A DNA stretch of 64,000 nt, from contig CAJNDS010002278.1 in NCBI GenBank assembly GCA_905221605.1, positions 62,001-126,000 on the forward strand, read 5' to 3'. Numbering within the stretch: position 1 is the stretch's first letter; each line of letters begins with the position of its first letter. A program made the translations under genes and the position numbers. This stretch comes from Symbiodinium natans (lineage: Eukaryota; Sar; Dinophyceae; Suessiales; Symbiodiniaceae). Below are positions 1 to 9,151 of this stretch, piece after piece. Under the pieces are notes generated by a model. The model worked only from the letters and a program-made list of their open reading frames with translations, had not been told where the DNA came from and made no database searches.

Positions 1-55
1 TAATCGGGGTTAATCCCAAAATTGAGGACTGTTGGTATAAGGCGGAACATCCCAA
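1..55. repeat. IR-1 element, right half only
   Basis: The sequence ends in AGGACTGTTGGTATAA then GGCGGAACATCCCAA, which is the right arm of the roughly 100-base inverted-repeat family IR-1 found about a dozen times in this window. The left arm would lie before base 1. Confidence 0.7.
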
Positions 56-221
56 CCCGAAACCCCAGCCTAAACCGACAATCCCGAAAACCTGAACCCA
101 TGCTGAACCCCGAGAACCCCCAAAAGCCTCTCGACGTCCCGAGAATCCCAACGATCGTTTGTGTTAAAGCCCTGAATCTAAACCGTTTCTAAAACCCTAT
201 GCCCTAAACCCTAAACCCGAG

Positions 222-371
222 ATTTTCGAGGATCGCGAACCGTTGCTGCCCTGTGGCACCGAGCCATTCAGCTTTGAGATCGCAATGCCCGACACCACTG
301 ACCTCGATCTCATCAAGGTGGACCAAGCCACTTTGAGGAAACGACATCGGGAGGGATACATAGCGGTTCAG
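222..371 (+). CDS. Internal exon of an unidentified gene
   Basis: Reads in one open frame and contains EPFSFEIAMPDTTDLDLIK then RKRHREGYIAVQ. It follows a CCCTAAA tract (acceptor CCCGAG) and ends at CAG followed by GTGTTTAGGG, a GT donor that leads straight into telomere-like sequence. The codons read as ordinary protein, unlike the Pro-rich ORFs just downstream. No family recognised. It is probably part of the same gene as the exons at 1219-2618, but phase to the next exon was not proved. Confidence 0.5.
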
Positions 372-375
372 GTGT

Positions 376-1125
376 TTAGGGTTTCTCCTCCCCTCCTCCC
401 CTCCTCCCCTCCCCAACCCCCCAACCCCCCAACCCCCCAACCCCCCAAACCCCCCAAAGCCCCCTAAAAAAAACGCCAACCTCCCAACCCCTTTCACGGC
501 CTCGCCCACCAAACCCAAATTTTCTGGGCTTGGTCTTTGCTTGAGCACACACCCCACAGCTGGCCCCCATTTCCCCTCCCTTCCCCGATCCCCTTCCGGC
601 GCTCCTCCCCTCCTCCCCCTCCTCCCGCTCTCCCGCTCCTCCTCTCTCCTGCCTCGCCCTCGCTCCCGCCTCGCTCCCCTCCTCGCCCCCCCCTCCTCCC
701 CGCTCCTCCTCCCTCCTCCTCCTCCCCTCCTGCCCTGATGGGGGGGGGGCCCTCCTCCTCCCTCCTCCCTCCTCTCCTCCTTCCTCCCCTCCTCCCCTCC
801 TCCCCCTCCTACCCCTCCTCCTCCCCTCCTCCTCTCTTTCGCGCTCTCCTCCCCTCCTCCCCTCGTCCCCTCCTCCCCTCCTCCCCTCCTCCCCCCTCGC
901 CCGTCGCTCCTCCTCCCCACCCAGACCCCCAACTCCCCGCGCCCAACCCCAAACCCCCTGCCTCAATGACCCCCCCCACCACCCCCCCCCCCCACCCCCC
1001 CACCGCTTCCAAACGAGGTAGAATTACTGTTTGGTGTGAAAGTATTTCCGTAGCCCCCCCACCCCCCCTCTCCGCCACCTCCCCCCCTCCGCCATCCCAA
1101 CCTCCTCCCCTCTCCGACGCTTCTA
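376..1125. repeat. C-rich polypyrimidine tract (CTCC/CCCCAA runs)
   Basis: About 750 bases are almost pure C and T on the plus strand (runs of CTCCTCCC, CCCCAACC). Both strands are open in several frames giving Pro/Ser-rich or Gly/Arg-rich translations; I regard these as composition artefacts. The tract fills the intron between the exons at 222-371 and 1219-1730. Mirror-symmetric polypurine/polypyrimidine DNA of this sort can form triplex (H-DNA). Confidence 0.8.
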
Positions 1126-1218
1126 GGGTTTAGAGTTTACATTTTCCAGTTATAAAAGGGTTTAGGGGTTAGGGTTTAGGGGTTAGGGTTTAGGGTCTGA
1201 GGGTGTTTTCTTCCATAG

Positions 1219-1730
1219 CACGTGTTCTCTCCGTCTCCTTCTTGTGTCCGCCTTGAGGAGAATGCCAACAAGGAGATTGAGAGGGCACAAAAAAAGAAAA
1301 AAACAGGAGCCAAGACCAAAAGCACTGTTCCAGACCCCGCAGAAGCCGAGGCAGAACCGAGCACCGAGAAAGGACCGGAGAATGCCGAAACCGAGGCAGC
1401 ACCAAGCACCGAGAAAGGACCCCAAAGCGCCCAAACCGAGGCAGCCCAGAGCACCAAGAAAGGACCCAGTGCCGAAGCCGAGGCAGCCCCAAGCACCGAG
1501 AAAGGACCCGAGAGTGCAGAAACCGCCGAAGCCATGCAGTCCAGCCAGGGTGAGGAAGCCAGGCCAAAGAAGAAGGTAAAGCTACAGGATGTGAAGGAGG
1601 CAGAGAAGAAAAAAAACCTGGCACTGGCAGCCGCTAACTTGCAGAGGATTCTAGCTTGCCCGGGCCTTGATCAGTCTTGCCGGCCGGCTGCAGCCAAAGA
1701 TCCGGGCTTTAAGTGGGCAGACTTCAACAG
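1219..1730 (+). CDS. Exon: Lys/Glu/Ala-rich repeat protein
   Basis: The acceptor is TTCTTCCATAG. The exon encodes RLEENANKEIERAQ, a KKKK-type basic run, then four degenerate copies of an 18-21 residue unit (consensus EAEAAPSTEKGPESAET), then RPKKKVKLQDVKEAEKKK, which looks like a nuclear localisation signal, and a helical stretch LALAAANLQRIL. It ends at AACAG followed by GC. The phase matches the exon at 1824, and CAGG occurs at both junctions. The repeat is acidic and lysine-rich and probably disordered. Function unknown; a nuclear or chromatin-bound role would be a guess from the basic motif only. An earlier donor (GAAG|GTAAAG at 1575) is possible. Confidence 0.6.
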
Positions 1731-1823
1731 GCAGAGCCATTGCCTACATTGGTGCACGTCTGTGTGTCTGTCTGTGGTTGTCAGTATGCTGCCAGCTTTC
1801 TGAACAATTCTGCATCATCTCAG

Positions 1824-1936
1824 GAGCTTTGCAATACCACGACCGGCCACTTCTTCGGCTGCGAATGCAAAGAGCATAACGGCAGTCCTCGACCGGGCCA
1901 CCTTCTACATCCAGAAAGTCCTTCACCCTCGTGAAG
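1824..1936 (+). CDS. Exon following the repeat-protein exon
   Basis: Acceptor CATCTCAG then G. In the frame set by the previous exon it reads SFAIPRPATSSAANAKSITA, then VLDRATFYIQKVLHPREG. The end is near GTGAAG followed by GGTATAG. Codons are continuous across the 1730/1824 junction, which supports both exons. No family recognised. Confidence 0.5.
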
Positions 1937-1989
1937 GGTATAGCGCCTCTTGGTCCTTCCTATTCCCATTTTGGTCTCATCTTTTGAGC

Positions 1990-2060
1990 TCTCCCTCTGT
2001 CGCTCTCTGGGCTTGGGGTTTAGGGTTTAGGGCTTAGGGTTTAGGGTTTAGGGTTTAAGG
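1990..2060. repeat. TTTAGGG tract, short
   Basis: Telomere-type heptamers in the G-rich orientation on the plus strand, downstream of the exon at 1824-1936. Confidence 0.8.
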
Positions 2061-2129
2061 TTTAGGGTCCTTCCTGAGGTCTTAAACCCTTTTTCAACAA
2101 AATCACAAACACTGAACCCTTAACACAAA

Positions 2130-2345
2130 ACCAAAACCCTAAACTCTAAACCCTAAACCCTAAACCCTAAACTCTAAACCCTAAACCCTAAACCCTGAAC
2201 CCTAAAGCCTAAACCCTAAACCCTCAACCCTAAACCCTAAAACCCTAAAACCCTAAAACCCTAAAACCCTAAAACCCTAAAACCCTAAAACCCTAAAACC
2301 CTAAAACCCTAAAACCCTAAAACCCTAAAACCCTAAAACCTGAAA
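2130..2345. repeat. CCCTAAA tract passing into an eight-base CCCTAAAA tract
   Basis: The first part is CCCTAAA with substitutions. From about 2234 to 2340 the unit changes to CCCTAAAA, about thirteen clean copies, ending CTGAAAACGCTAAAG. TTTTAGGG is the telomere unit known from Chlamydomonas, so this is an eight-base variant spread inside a seven-base array. Confidence 0.85.
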
Positions 2346-2354
2346 ACGCTAAAG

Positions 2355-2449
2355 CTGGGATATGCCACATGTCCTGGGAAGCCCAAGGTGGACAAGAAAG
2401 GAGGGAGCACGGTTCAGTGGCGAGACGAGAATGCTGATATCGCTGCTCT
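2355..2449 (+). CDS. Exon of the repeat-protein gene
   Basis: Lies directly after the CCCTAAAA tract (AG at 2353-2354). The frame that joins the next exon reads LGYATCPGKPKVDKKGG then STVQWRDENADIAAL. The donor is GTAACT, and the two leftover bases plus the first base of the exon at 2540 keep the frame open. Strand and phase support it; function unknown. Confidence 0.5.
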
Positions 2450-2539
2450 GTAACTTGAATGCACTATAAGTCCCAAACTAAGCAGGCAGCACTCATTCTA
2501 AGTAGCACTGTCCTCGGCACTTGGTTTGATGTTTTGCAG

Positions 2540-2618
2540 GTGGCAGGACAGTATGGAAATGGCCGGTTGGATCGAAGGAGGAGCCCCTGGTCCACCAAAA
2601 CATGTGTTTCTGAACAGT
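2540..2618 (+). CDS. Exon of the repeat-protein gene
   Basis: Acceptor TGTTTTGCAG. In phase with the exon before it, it reads WQDSMEMAGWIEGGAPGPP then KHVFLNSVG. The frame stays open further into intron-like sequence, so the 3' end is approximate. Confidence 0.5.
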
Positions 2619-2715
2619 GTAGGCTCTGTAAGAAGTCTTGCTTCTAGATCCTTAACCCCACAATCTTCTATCGGTGCTGATTGCCAAATCCTGAAACCTG
2701 CCCCAGCAATGCTTT

Positions 2716-2763
2716 TTGGGTTTAGGGTTTAGGGTTTAGGGTTTAGGGTTTAGGGTTTAGGGT
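2716..2763. repeat. TTTAGGG tract
   Basis: About six perfect heptamers, G-rich strand on plus, between two exons. Confidence 0.9.
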
Positions 2764-2795
2764 GTCCAAGCCTCAGAAGCTCCCTTTGCTTTGCA

Positions 2796-2849
2796 GGACA
2801 CAAGATGGCTGGCGAATCCGAAGGTGCCCGCCCAGCCGAAGCCACACCT
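2796..2849 (+). CDS. Short exon
   Basis: Acceptor CTTTGCTTTGCAG then GA. Two frames are plausible: HKMAGESEGARPAEATP or DTRWLANPKVPAQPKP. I could not fix the phase, so the peptide is undecided. Confidence 0.35.
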
Positions 2850-3252
2850 TGAGATGCACCTTGGTTGTGCCCAAGCCACACCAAGTTCGTGTAGGTTTTG
2901 AGGGTGCCAGCACAAGCAAAAGTTAATCTACCAGGAATGGTTCGTTTTGCTGAAGCTAGGATCATGTGCACCCCTGGCCTGTTGTGTGAACTACACACAA
3001 GGCCTCTTTTGCGACTTAGGTTTTAGGACTTTGCACCGCTTTAAATCACGGTGGCCACCGAAGGAAGCCGGTTCGATGCGACAAAAACTAATTGCTGGCC
3101 TTGACCCAGTTGCATGTTCCATGCTTTGACACTCCTTGTTCATGCATCCTTCTTGAACAGAGCAACTGGCTCTCGGGCTGCTAACCACCCCCCGATCACG
3201 AGGCCAACCAAGCACAGTAGTACCTAAAACACACGTAAAGGAACCTTAGCTG

Positions 3253-3777
3253 ATGGCAATGGATGCTCGCACAGCCTTCGTCCTAGAGTGGGCGGAATTC
3301 ATTCTTGGCCGCATCTATGAAGGCCCTGCTTTCTGGGTAGACTTCCCCGGTGAACGGATCAGAGAAGGACTTCTCAGTCTGCTGCGAGTGCTGCCCATGT
3401 ACTGTTCCCATGCCCGAAGAGACGTTACAGTTTTGGTGGATGTATTGACAACTCTCAGGTTTCATGTGCTTTCTGGTCCATACCCCACACGTCGGGAGAT
3501 GGAGTTTGTGGATGCAGGTTTGCCAATTTTACCTCCCGGTGCTAACTTCAAGAACCTCATCTCTCGAAACAATCCTGTCTTGGTAGTTCGAAGCTTGAAA
3601 CAGGGCCTGGAAGCTTTCGATGCCGAGTTCGCAACTATCTACATTAGTGATGATGGTGCAGATATTGGCAACATTGTGGCTCGCATCTATGCCGTTTACG
3701 AGGATGCCATATTGATGGCAGAATCTTTGAGTGCTTCGAGTGCCTTGAGCTCTGATTGTACACAAGCTATGGACTGA
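3253..3777 (+). CDS. 174-codon ORF, probable terminal exon or single-exon gene
   Basis: This is the longest non-repetitive ORF in the window. It opens with MAMDARTAFVLEWAEFILGR, has hydrophobic helices near residues 38-70 (LLSLLRVLPMYC, VTVLVDVLTTLRFHVL), a polar middle (PTRREMEFVDAG) and an acidic stretch IYISDDGADIGNIVARIYAV, then stops at TGA. An AG lies six bases before the ATG (CCTTAG CTG ATG), which could be a trans-splice or internal acceptor. Codon use is balanced, without the Pro/Gly bias of the repeat ORFs. I do not recognise the family. The stop is followed by CCCTAAA-like sequence. Confidence 0.6.
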   Translation: MAMDARTAFVLEWAEFILGRIYEGPAFWVDFPGERIREGLLSLLRVLPMYCSHARRDVTVLVDVLTTLRFHVLSGPYPTRREMEFVDAGLPILPPGANFKNLISRNNPVLVVRSLKQGLEAFDAEFATIYISDDGADIGNIVARIYAVYEDAILMAESLSASSALSSDCTQAMD

Positions 3778-4232
3778 GACAATTTGCTTTCCAAGCCCAG
3801 GGTCTCTGGCGACAAAGTTATCTAAAGCCTAAAGCCCAAAGCCTAAACCCTAAAACCCTTGGGGTTTCAGTAGCTATTGTATATTCGAAACCCTAAACCC
3901 TAACCCCTAAACCCTTAAGATCCTAAACAGCTGTCGTGGGAGATTCTGCTGGCCAGTAGCTGCAGCAGCCACCGTCGAGCCAGGCATTCCAGTCGAGCAA
4001 AGCCATTCGCCCGCTTTCCTTAGCTATATAGCTAGTCAAACTTAAGGTTTAGGGTTTAGGCTCTAGGGTTTATTGCTTTATAAAGGGTTTAGGGTTTAAG
4101 CCTTAAAGTCCCTAAGCCCAAATCCCTAAACCCACAAACCTCTACAACACTGGAAACCCATATCCTTCTCAGGATTTGGTGCTTTAGGTTGTAAGGCTTC
4201 GCAGCTTAACGGAATACAAGGATCCTCAGAAG
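3778..4232. other. Intergenic or intronic, telomere-like fragments only
   Basis: Contains short degenerate CCCTAAA and TTTAGGG pieces (3825-3915, 4040-4090) and no convincing coding segment. Confidence 0.5.
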
Positions 4233-4332
4233 NNNNNNNNNNNNNNNNNNNNNNNNNNNNNNNNNNNNNNNNNNNNNNNNNNNNNNNNNNNNNNNNNNNN
4301 NNNNNNNNNNNNNNNNNNNNNNNNNNNNNNNN
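4233..4332. other. Assembly gap, 100 N
   Basis: Exactly 100 N bases, the usual placeholder for a scaffold join of unknown size. The two translations that run through it on the minus strand are meaningless. Confidence 0.99.
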
Positions 4333-4620
4333 GTCAGAGACCGAACGGTTGGGTTGCAGGCCAGCCGCCTTGAGAGGGCCTTTCTTGACAGACGCGACCG
4401 CAGCAACCACAGGACCGTCAAGAAAATCTCAAGACCAAACACAGCAACAGCAGCAGCCACGCCCAAAGCAAGGACACGCCACGCCAAAAGACCGTCCGAG
4501 CACCAGCGCAACAGCCAGACAAGAAGCAGGAGGCAATGTCACAGCTACAGAACTCTCCACATCCAACCCGCATTGGAAAGTGGGAAAAAGCTCGCGGCGT
4601 CTTCCCTCTCCGCGCTAAAT
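4333..4620 (+). CDS. Possible exon, Gln/Arg-rich, after the gap
   Basis: Two overlapping frames are open. One reads VRDRTVGLQASRLERAFLDR and continues with Arg/Ser-rich sequence; the other has a DQTQQQQQPRPKQG stretch. Neither can be chosen. The upstream part is lost in the gap. Confidence 0.25.
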
Positions 4621-4859
4621 TTTAAAGATTTTGCTAAGATTTTCTGAAGATGATTCGAAAATGAAAACGATAAGGGATATCGGAACGAAATGTCGGAAAA
4701 AATGTTGGAAGATTTTTTTGAAGATGATAACGATGAGGGAAACTGGAACAACATCCGGCGCAAAGAACGTCCTCCTGGATCACGCGAAGCTTCCGCCACA
4801 ATCACTACAACTATGATCAACAATCCTCGGACAACCAGCGCGAAAGTCAATTCGCAAAG

Positions 4860-5165
4860 CCACTGCTAGCTCCGCGAATAGATTCGCAAAGCCAGCGCTA
4901 GCTCCGCGGAAACAGGCACTCACGACCATGAAAACCCCTGCCAGGAAGTGCCGAAGCAGAACCTAGTCGATTACACACCTGCGTCTTCTCACACTGATGG
5001 GTTGCAAAAAAATTCAGATCCCCACCGCAGCCACGAGCACGAAGAAGCAGACCAAAGTAGAATGTGAAGGGAACGCGCGACCTGAGTTCAGCCTGAGCCG
5101 GAATGTTAAGGAATCAGAGCTTCTCCGGATTCTTATCGGCTTTTAAAATGGTTTAGCACTTGAAG
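4860..5165. other. No gene seen
   Basis: Unique sequence with a short internal repeat (GATTCGCAAAGCCA...GCTAGCTCCGCG twice near 4845-4910). No exon could be supported. Confidence 0.4.
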
Positions 5166-5956
5166 ACGTTTTCGAAGCATTCAGGGTTTGCTGACTATGC
5201 GCACAGTCGTAGTCCGCCACTCGCTTGAGGATGGCACACTTGTTCTGCCGGGCCAAAGAGAACTGAGCTGGGCTGCAGGCGACGCCACCTCCTTCTTCAA
5301 ACGACCGTCAAAGACCGGACCGACCCGCGTGTCAGAAACATAGATTGTCCCAGAAAGCTTGACCAAATGCTTCGCAGCATCTGCAGCGTGGCTATGCGCC
5401 AGGTCTGCGGCGAGGCGATGGAACAACACAATAGCGTAACTTCTCCCCTCGCCAGGCCACAAGAACGACATGCCTTCGGCCAGCGAAAAAACCAGCGCCA
5501 GCACATAGCACGGCGACCTGGCTTGGCGAAGCTGTCGCTAGACTCCCAGCCCAAACTGGTGCAGCGGTGAAGAGCGAAGGCGAAAAGCTTCCATCTCGAT
5601 CGCCGTTTGACTATGACAGCGCCACGGTTGGTCTCTCGGTTTTCGGCCGTGTTTTCAGTTCTGCTCAAAACAAAGAACTTCACGTGATAAATGACTGATT
5701 CTAGCTTCATACAAGTATCACGAATGATGCGCCGCTGGAACTACTGTGGTACAACTGACTTTCACGACGCGACGCTTCTTGGGCCCTGTGTTCCTAAAGG
5801 AACAGACGAGACTCGATGACCCAGCAAATGAGTCTACCTCGCACAGCCATGGTCATTGCGACCCAGAACGTCAGCAGACCTGGCATAGCCATAAAGACCC
5901 GGCACGTGAGTCTACATCGCACAGACATAGTCATTGCGGCCCAGCGCGTCAGCTTA
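5166..5956. repeat. 791-base tandem duplication, copy 1
   Basis: Starts ACGTTTTCGAAGCATTCAGG and is followed head-to-tail by a near-identical copy. The offset between matching ORFs is 791 bases. Its last 130 bases are themselves about three to four units of a 40-base repeat (ACCCAGCACGTGAGTCTACC, then TCGCACAGCCATGGTCATTG). Confidence 0.9.
5181..5504 (-). CDS. 107-codon minus-strand ORF in duplication copy 1
   Basis: The frame starts MLALVFSLAEGMSFLWPGEG, then YAIVLFHRLAADLAHSHAAD, and ends with a Ser/Arg-rich tail. Both copies of the duplication keep this frame open with only a handful of replacements, while a second overlapping minus frame (5297-5710) is also open in both. The N-terminal 35 residues are hydrophobic with alternating helices. 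It could be an exon; no family recognised. Conservation over such recent copies is weak evidence. Confidence 0.35.
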   Translation of the reverse strand: MLALVFSLAEGMSFLWPGEGRSYAIVLFHRLAADLAHSHAADAAKHLVKLSGTIYVSDTRVGPVFDGRLKKEVASPAAQLSSLWPGRTSVPSSSEWRTTTVRIVSKP

Positions 5957-6747
5957 ACGTTTTCGAAGCATTCAGGGTTTGCTGACTATGCGCACAGTCG
6001 TAGTCCGCCACTCGCTTGAGGATGGCACACTTGTTCTGCCGAGCCAAAGAGAACTGAGCTGGGCTGCAGGCGACGCCACCTCCTTCTTCAAACGACCGTC
6101 AAAGACCGGACCGACCCGCATGTCAGAAACATAGACTGTCCGAGAACGCTTGACCAAACGCTTCGCAGCGTCTGCAGCGTGGCTATGCACCAGGTCTGCG
6201 GCGAGGCGATGGAACAACACAATAGCGTAACTTCTCCCCTCGCCAGGCCACAAGAACGACATGCCTTCGGCCAGCGAAAAAACCAGCGCCAGCACATAGC
6301 ACGGCGACCTGGCTTGGCGAAGCTGTCGCTAGACTCCCAGCCCAAACTGGTGCAGCGGTGAAGAGCGAAGGCGAAAAGCTTCCATCTCGATCGCCGTTTG
6401 ACTATGACAGCGCCACGGTTGGTCTCTCGGTTTTCGGCCGTGTTTTCAGTTCTGCTAAAAACAAAGAACTTCACGTGATAAATGACTGATTCTAGCTTCA
6501 TACAAGTATCACGAATGATGCGCCGCTGGAACTACTGTGGTACAACTGACTTTCACGACGCGACGCTTCTTGGGCCCTGTGTTCCTAAAGGAACAGACGA
6601 GACTCGATGACCCAGCAAATGAGTCTACCTCGCACAGCCATGGTCATTGCGACCCAGAACGTCAGCAGACCTGGCATAGCCATCAAGACCCGGCACGTGA
6701 GTCTACATCGCACAGACATAGTCATTGCGGCCCAGCGCGTCAGCTTA
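5957..6747. repeat. 791-base tandem duplication, copy 2
   Basis: Same start as copy 1. Differs by scattered substitutions; it ends in one more unit of the 40-base repeat (6745-6805) instead of a third copy. Confidence 0.9.
5972..6295 (-). CDS. 107-codon minus-strand ORF in duplication copy 2
   Basis: Homologue of the ORF at 5181-5504, with differences such as ADLVHSHAADAAKRLVKRS where copy 1 has ADLAHSHAADAAKHLVKLS. Same length and same stop. Coding status is as uncertain as for copy 1. Confidence 0.35.
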   Translation of the reverse strand: MLALVFSLAEGMSFLWPGEGRSYAIVLFHRLAADLVHSHAADAAKRLVKRSRTVYVSDMRVGPVFDGRLKKEVASPAAQLSSLWLGRTSVPSSSEWRTTTVRIVSKP

Positions 6748-6821
6748 CCTTGTACAGGTAATAAGACCCAGCACGTGAGTCTACCTCGCACAGCCATGGC
6801 TCAGCTACCGCTGACTTAAAT

Positions 6822-7082
6822 ATGATCAAAAAAATTCAAGACAGTATATTTATATTATCGAAAATGATAACACATAGTCAAAACATGATCAGCCACGATC
6901 ACAGCGCATATTTCCGCAAATGGACAGTCTGCAAAAAATGCGTTGCAGCATTTTCTGACAACAATGATCAAAACAGTATACGGTTTTATGTAAACATGAT
7001 CAAAAGTTTATTTCATCACGTGGACCGTCTCCAAAAACAAAAGCGTTCTAGAATCTGCCGACAGATGCTTGAGCCAGTCTAG
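6822..7082 (+). CDS. 86-codon AT-rich ORF, doubtful
   Basis: Opens MIKKIQDSIFILSKMITHS and contains a CKKC motif. The DNA holds dispersed ATGATCAAAA motifs, and the composition is more AT-rich than neighbouring exons. It may be a repeat rather than a gene. Confidence 0.25.
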   Translation: MIKKIQDSIFILSKMITHSQNMISHDHSAYFRKWTVCKKCVAAFSDNNDQNSIRFYVNMIKSLFHHVDRLQKQKRSRICRQMLEPV

Positions 7083-7147
7083 AGCTTAGGGTTTCGGGCT
7101 TAGGGATTAGGGTTCAGGGATGAGGGTTTATATAGGGCTTAGGGTGT

Positions 7148-7455
7148 GTGGACGCGCTCGAGTCTTTCCAGAGCTTCGTTTTTGCTGGCTTAGGGTTTAT
7201 GGTTTCGGGTCTGCGCAGCTTGCTGGTCTCAGCTGATGCTCTGACTCTGGGCTCCAAAAGATTGAGGGCTTCAGTTGAAGGTTCGGGGCTGCTCTCTCTT
7301 ATCCAGAAATGCGCTGTCTCAACCCTACAAGCCAACACATCTCCACCGAAGCCCTGAAAAATTGCGAATGTCTGGCCAGGGAACTGCACAGAGCCGCGAG
7401 GTCCGCGAAGAATGAGAAGTACGGACAGGCCGACCATAAAGTACTAAACCCTAAA
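7148..7455 (+). CDS. Exon-like segment, two open frames
   Basis: One frame gives GLRSLLVSADALTLGSKRLR then SVEGSGLLSLIQKCAVSTLQ; another, from about 7309, gives HISTEALKNCECLARELHR then KNEKYGQADHKV before a CCCTAAA tract. The second frame looks helical and protein-like. A frame switch through an undetected intron is likely. Function unknown. Confidence 0.35.
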
Positions 7456-7941
7456 CCCCACGACCTAACCCCATACCCTAAAGTACTAAACCCTAAATAA
7501 ACCCTGTACTCTAGGAGGGGTTCTTGTAGGCTTTTAGGATTTGCGGGCATAAGGGTTTAGGGTTTCAGGGTTTTAGAGTTTGGGGGCGGGGGGTTCAATC
7601 GTTTGGGGATTTTAGGATGTTGGGGCTTTAGATAGCTTAGGAACATATGGTTTAGGGTTCTGCGAGGGCGTTCAATGTCCTGAGACTGGTTAGGGTTTAA
7701 GGGGTTTAGGGTTTTGGAGTTTAGGGTTTTAGACTTTAGGGGTTTTCGGGTTTTTGCCCTTTGGGCTCTAGGGCTTAGAGGCTCTAACCTGGAGGTTTGT
7801 GGGGCATTTTAGGCCTTGAGCCCTGCAGCCGGTTTCGAGCTTGTCGTCTCTTACTTGGTGCCCAGAAAGCAACAAGTGCCTTGCGGCGCTTACGTGCTTT
7901 GTGGCGTTTTGATTCGGAGGCTAAATAAAACCTAAACCCTA

Positions 7942-7944
<3 letters not shown>
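7456..7944. other. Degenerate telomere-like sequence, no gene seen
   Basis: Imperfect CCCTAAA to about 7505, then imperfect TTTAGGG to about 7790. No exon with acceptable boundaries found. Confidence 0.5.

Positions 7945-8003
<59 letters not shown>
7945..8003. repeat. (AG)n microsatellite
   Basis: About 28 AG dinucleotides after CCCTACAC. It explains the Ser/Leu-repeat translations on the minus strand. Confidence 0.98.
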
Positions 8004-8006
<3 letters not shown>

Positions 8007-8204
8007 CTGCCGATATATGACACAGCGACCTTCCATGATATATGGTACATCACAAAAAATATATTATTGTTACGATACATGCTATTGTTCACAGCACTAA
8101 AACGTTCGTTTTATCGCCGCCACCGTTAGCCCTGTCTCCACATGGAAACGTTTACACATGCATAGTAAGAGTGCAACACAAACATCTTCAATCTTTCGCA
8201 TAGG

Positions 8205-9151
8205 GCGTCGCGAACCATATTACACCCTGTGACACCGGGCGTCGCGCGTCAGGCCCGTAGATCGGGACTGGGAAGGCCCAACATTGCAAAAAATCACCAA
8301 TACCTACCCTGTAACACCGGGCGTCGCGAAAATATCTAAGAAAATATCCACCCTGTGACACCGGGCGTCGCGCAGCAGGCCCTTAGATGGGGGACTGCGA
8401 AGGCCCAACATTGCAAAAAATCACCAATACCGACCCTGTAACACCGGGCGTCGCGAAAATATCTAAGAAAAATCCACCCTGTGACACCGGGCGTCGCGCA
8501 GCAGGCCCTTAGATGGGGGACTGCGAAGGCCCAACATTGCAAAAAATCACCAACACCTACCCTGTCACACCGGGCGTCGCGAAAATATCTAAGAAAATAT
8601 CCACCCTGTCACACCGGGCGTCGCGAAAATATCTAAGAAAATATCCACCCTGTGACACCGGGCGTCGCGCAGCAGGCCCTTAGATGGGGGACTGCGAAGG
8701 CCCAACATTGCAAAAAATCACCAATACCGACCCTGTAACACCGGGCGTCGCGAAAATATCTAAGAAAAAATCCACCCTGTGACACCGGGCGTCGCGCAGC
8801 AGGCCCTTAGATGGGGACTGCGAAGGCCCAACGTTGCAAAAAATCACCAATACCTACCCTGTAACACCGGGCGTCGCGAAAATATCTAAGAAAATATCCA
8901 CCCTGTGACACCGGGCGTCGCGCAGCAGGCCCTTAGATGGGGGACTGCGAAGGCCCAACATTGCAAAAAATCACCAATACCGACCCTGTAACACCGGGCG
9001 TCGCGAAAATATCTAAGAAAAATCCACCCTGTGACACCGGGCGTCGCGCAGCAGGCCCTTTGATGGGGGACTGCGAAAGCCCAACATTGCAAAAAATCAC
9101 CAACACCTACCCTGTAACACCGGGCGTCGCGAAAATATCTACGAAAATATC
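8205..9151. repeat. Tandem array, about 127-base unit made of two related halves
   Basis: Each unit has a long half of about 85 bases (ACACCGGGCGTCGCGCAGCA, then GGCCCTTAGATGGGGGACTG) and a short half of about 43 bases (ACACCGGGCGTCGCGAAAAT, ATCTAAGAAAATATCCA). The shared core CCCTGTNACACCGGGCGTCGCG occurs at every junction, twice per unit. About seven units, with one extra short half near 8590-8645. ORFs inside are repeat artefacts. Confidence 0.9.

Noticed and set aside
204-1133. Pro/Ser-rich and Gly/Arg-rich ORFs on both strands
   Set aside because: Composition effect of the polypyrimidine tract; overlapping frames on both strands and no splice logic.
8205-9151. CRISPR-like array of direct repeats with spacers
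   Set aside because: Spacers are repeated and nearly identical, the unit is too long, and the setting is eukaryotic with no cas genes.
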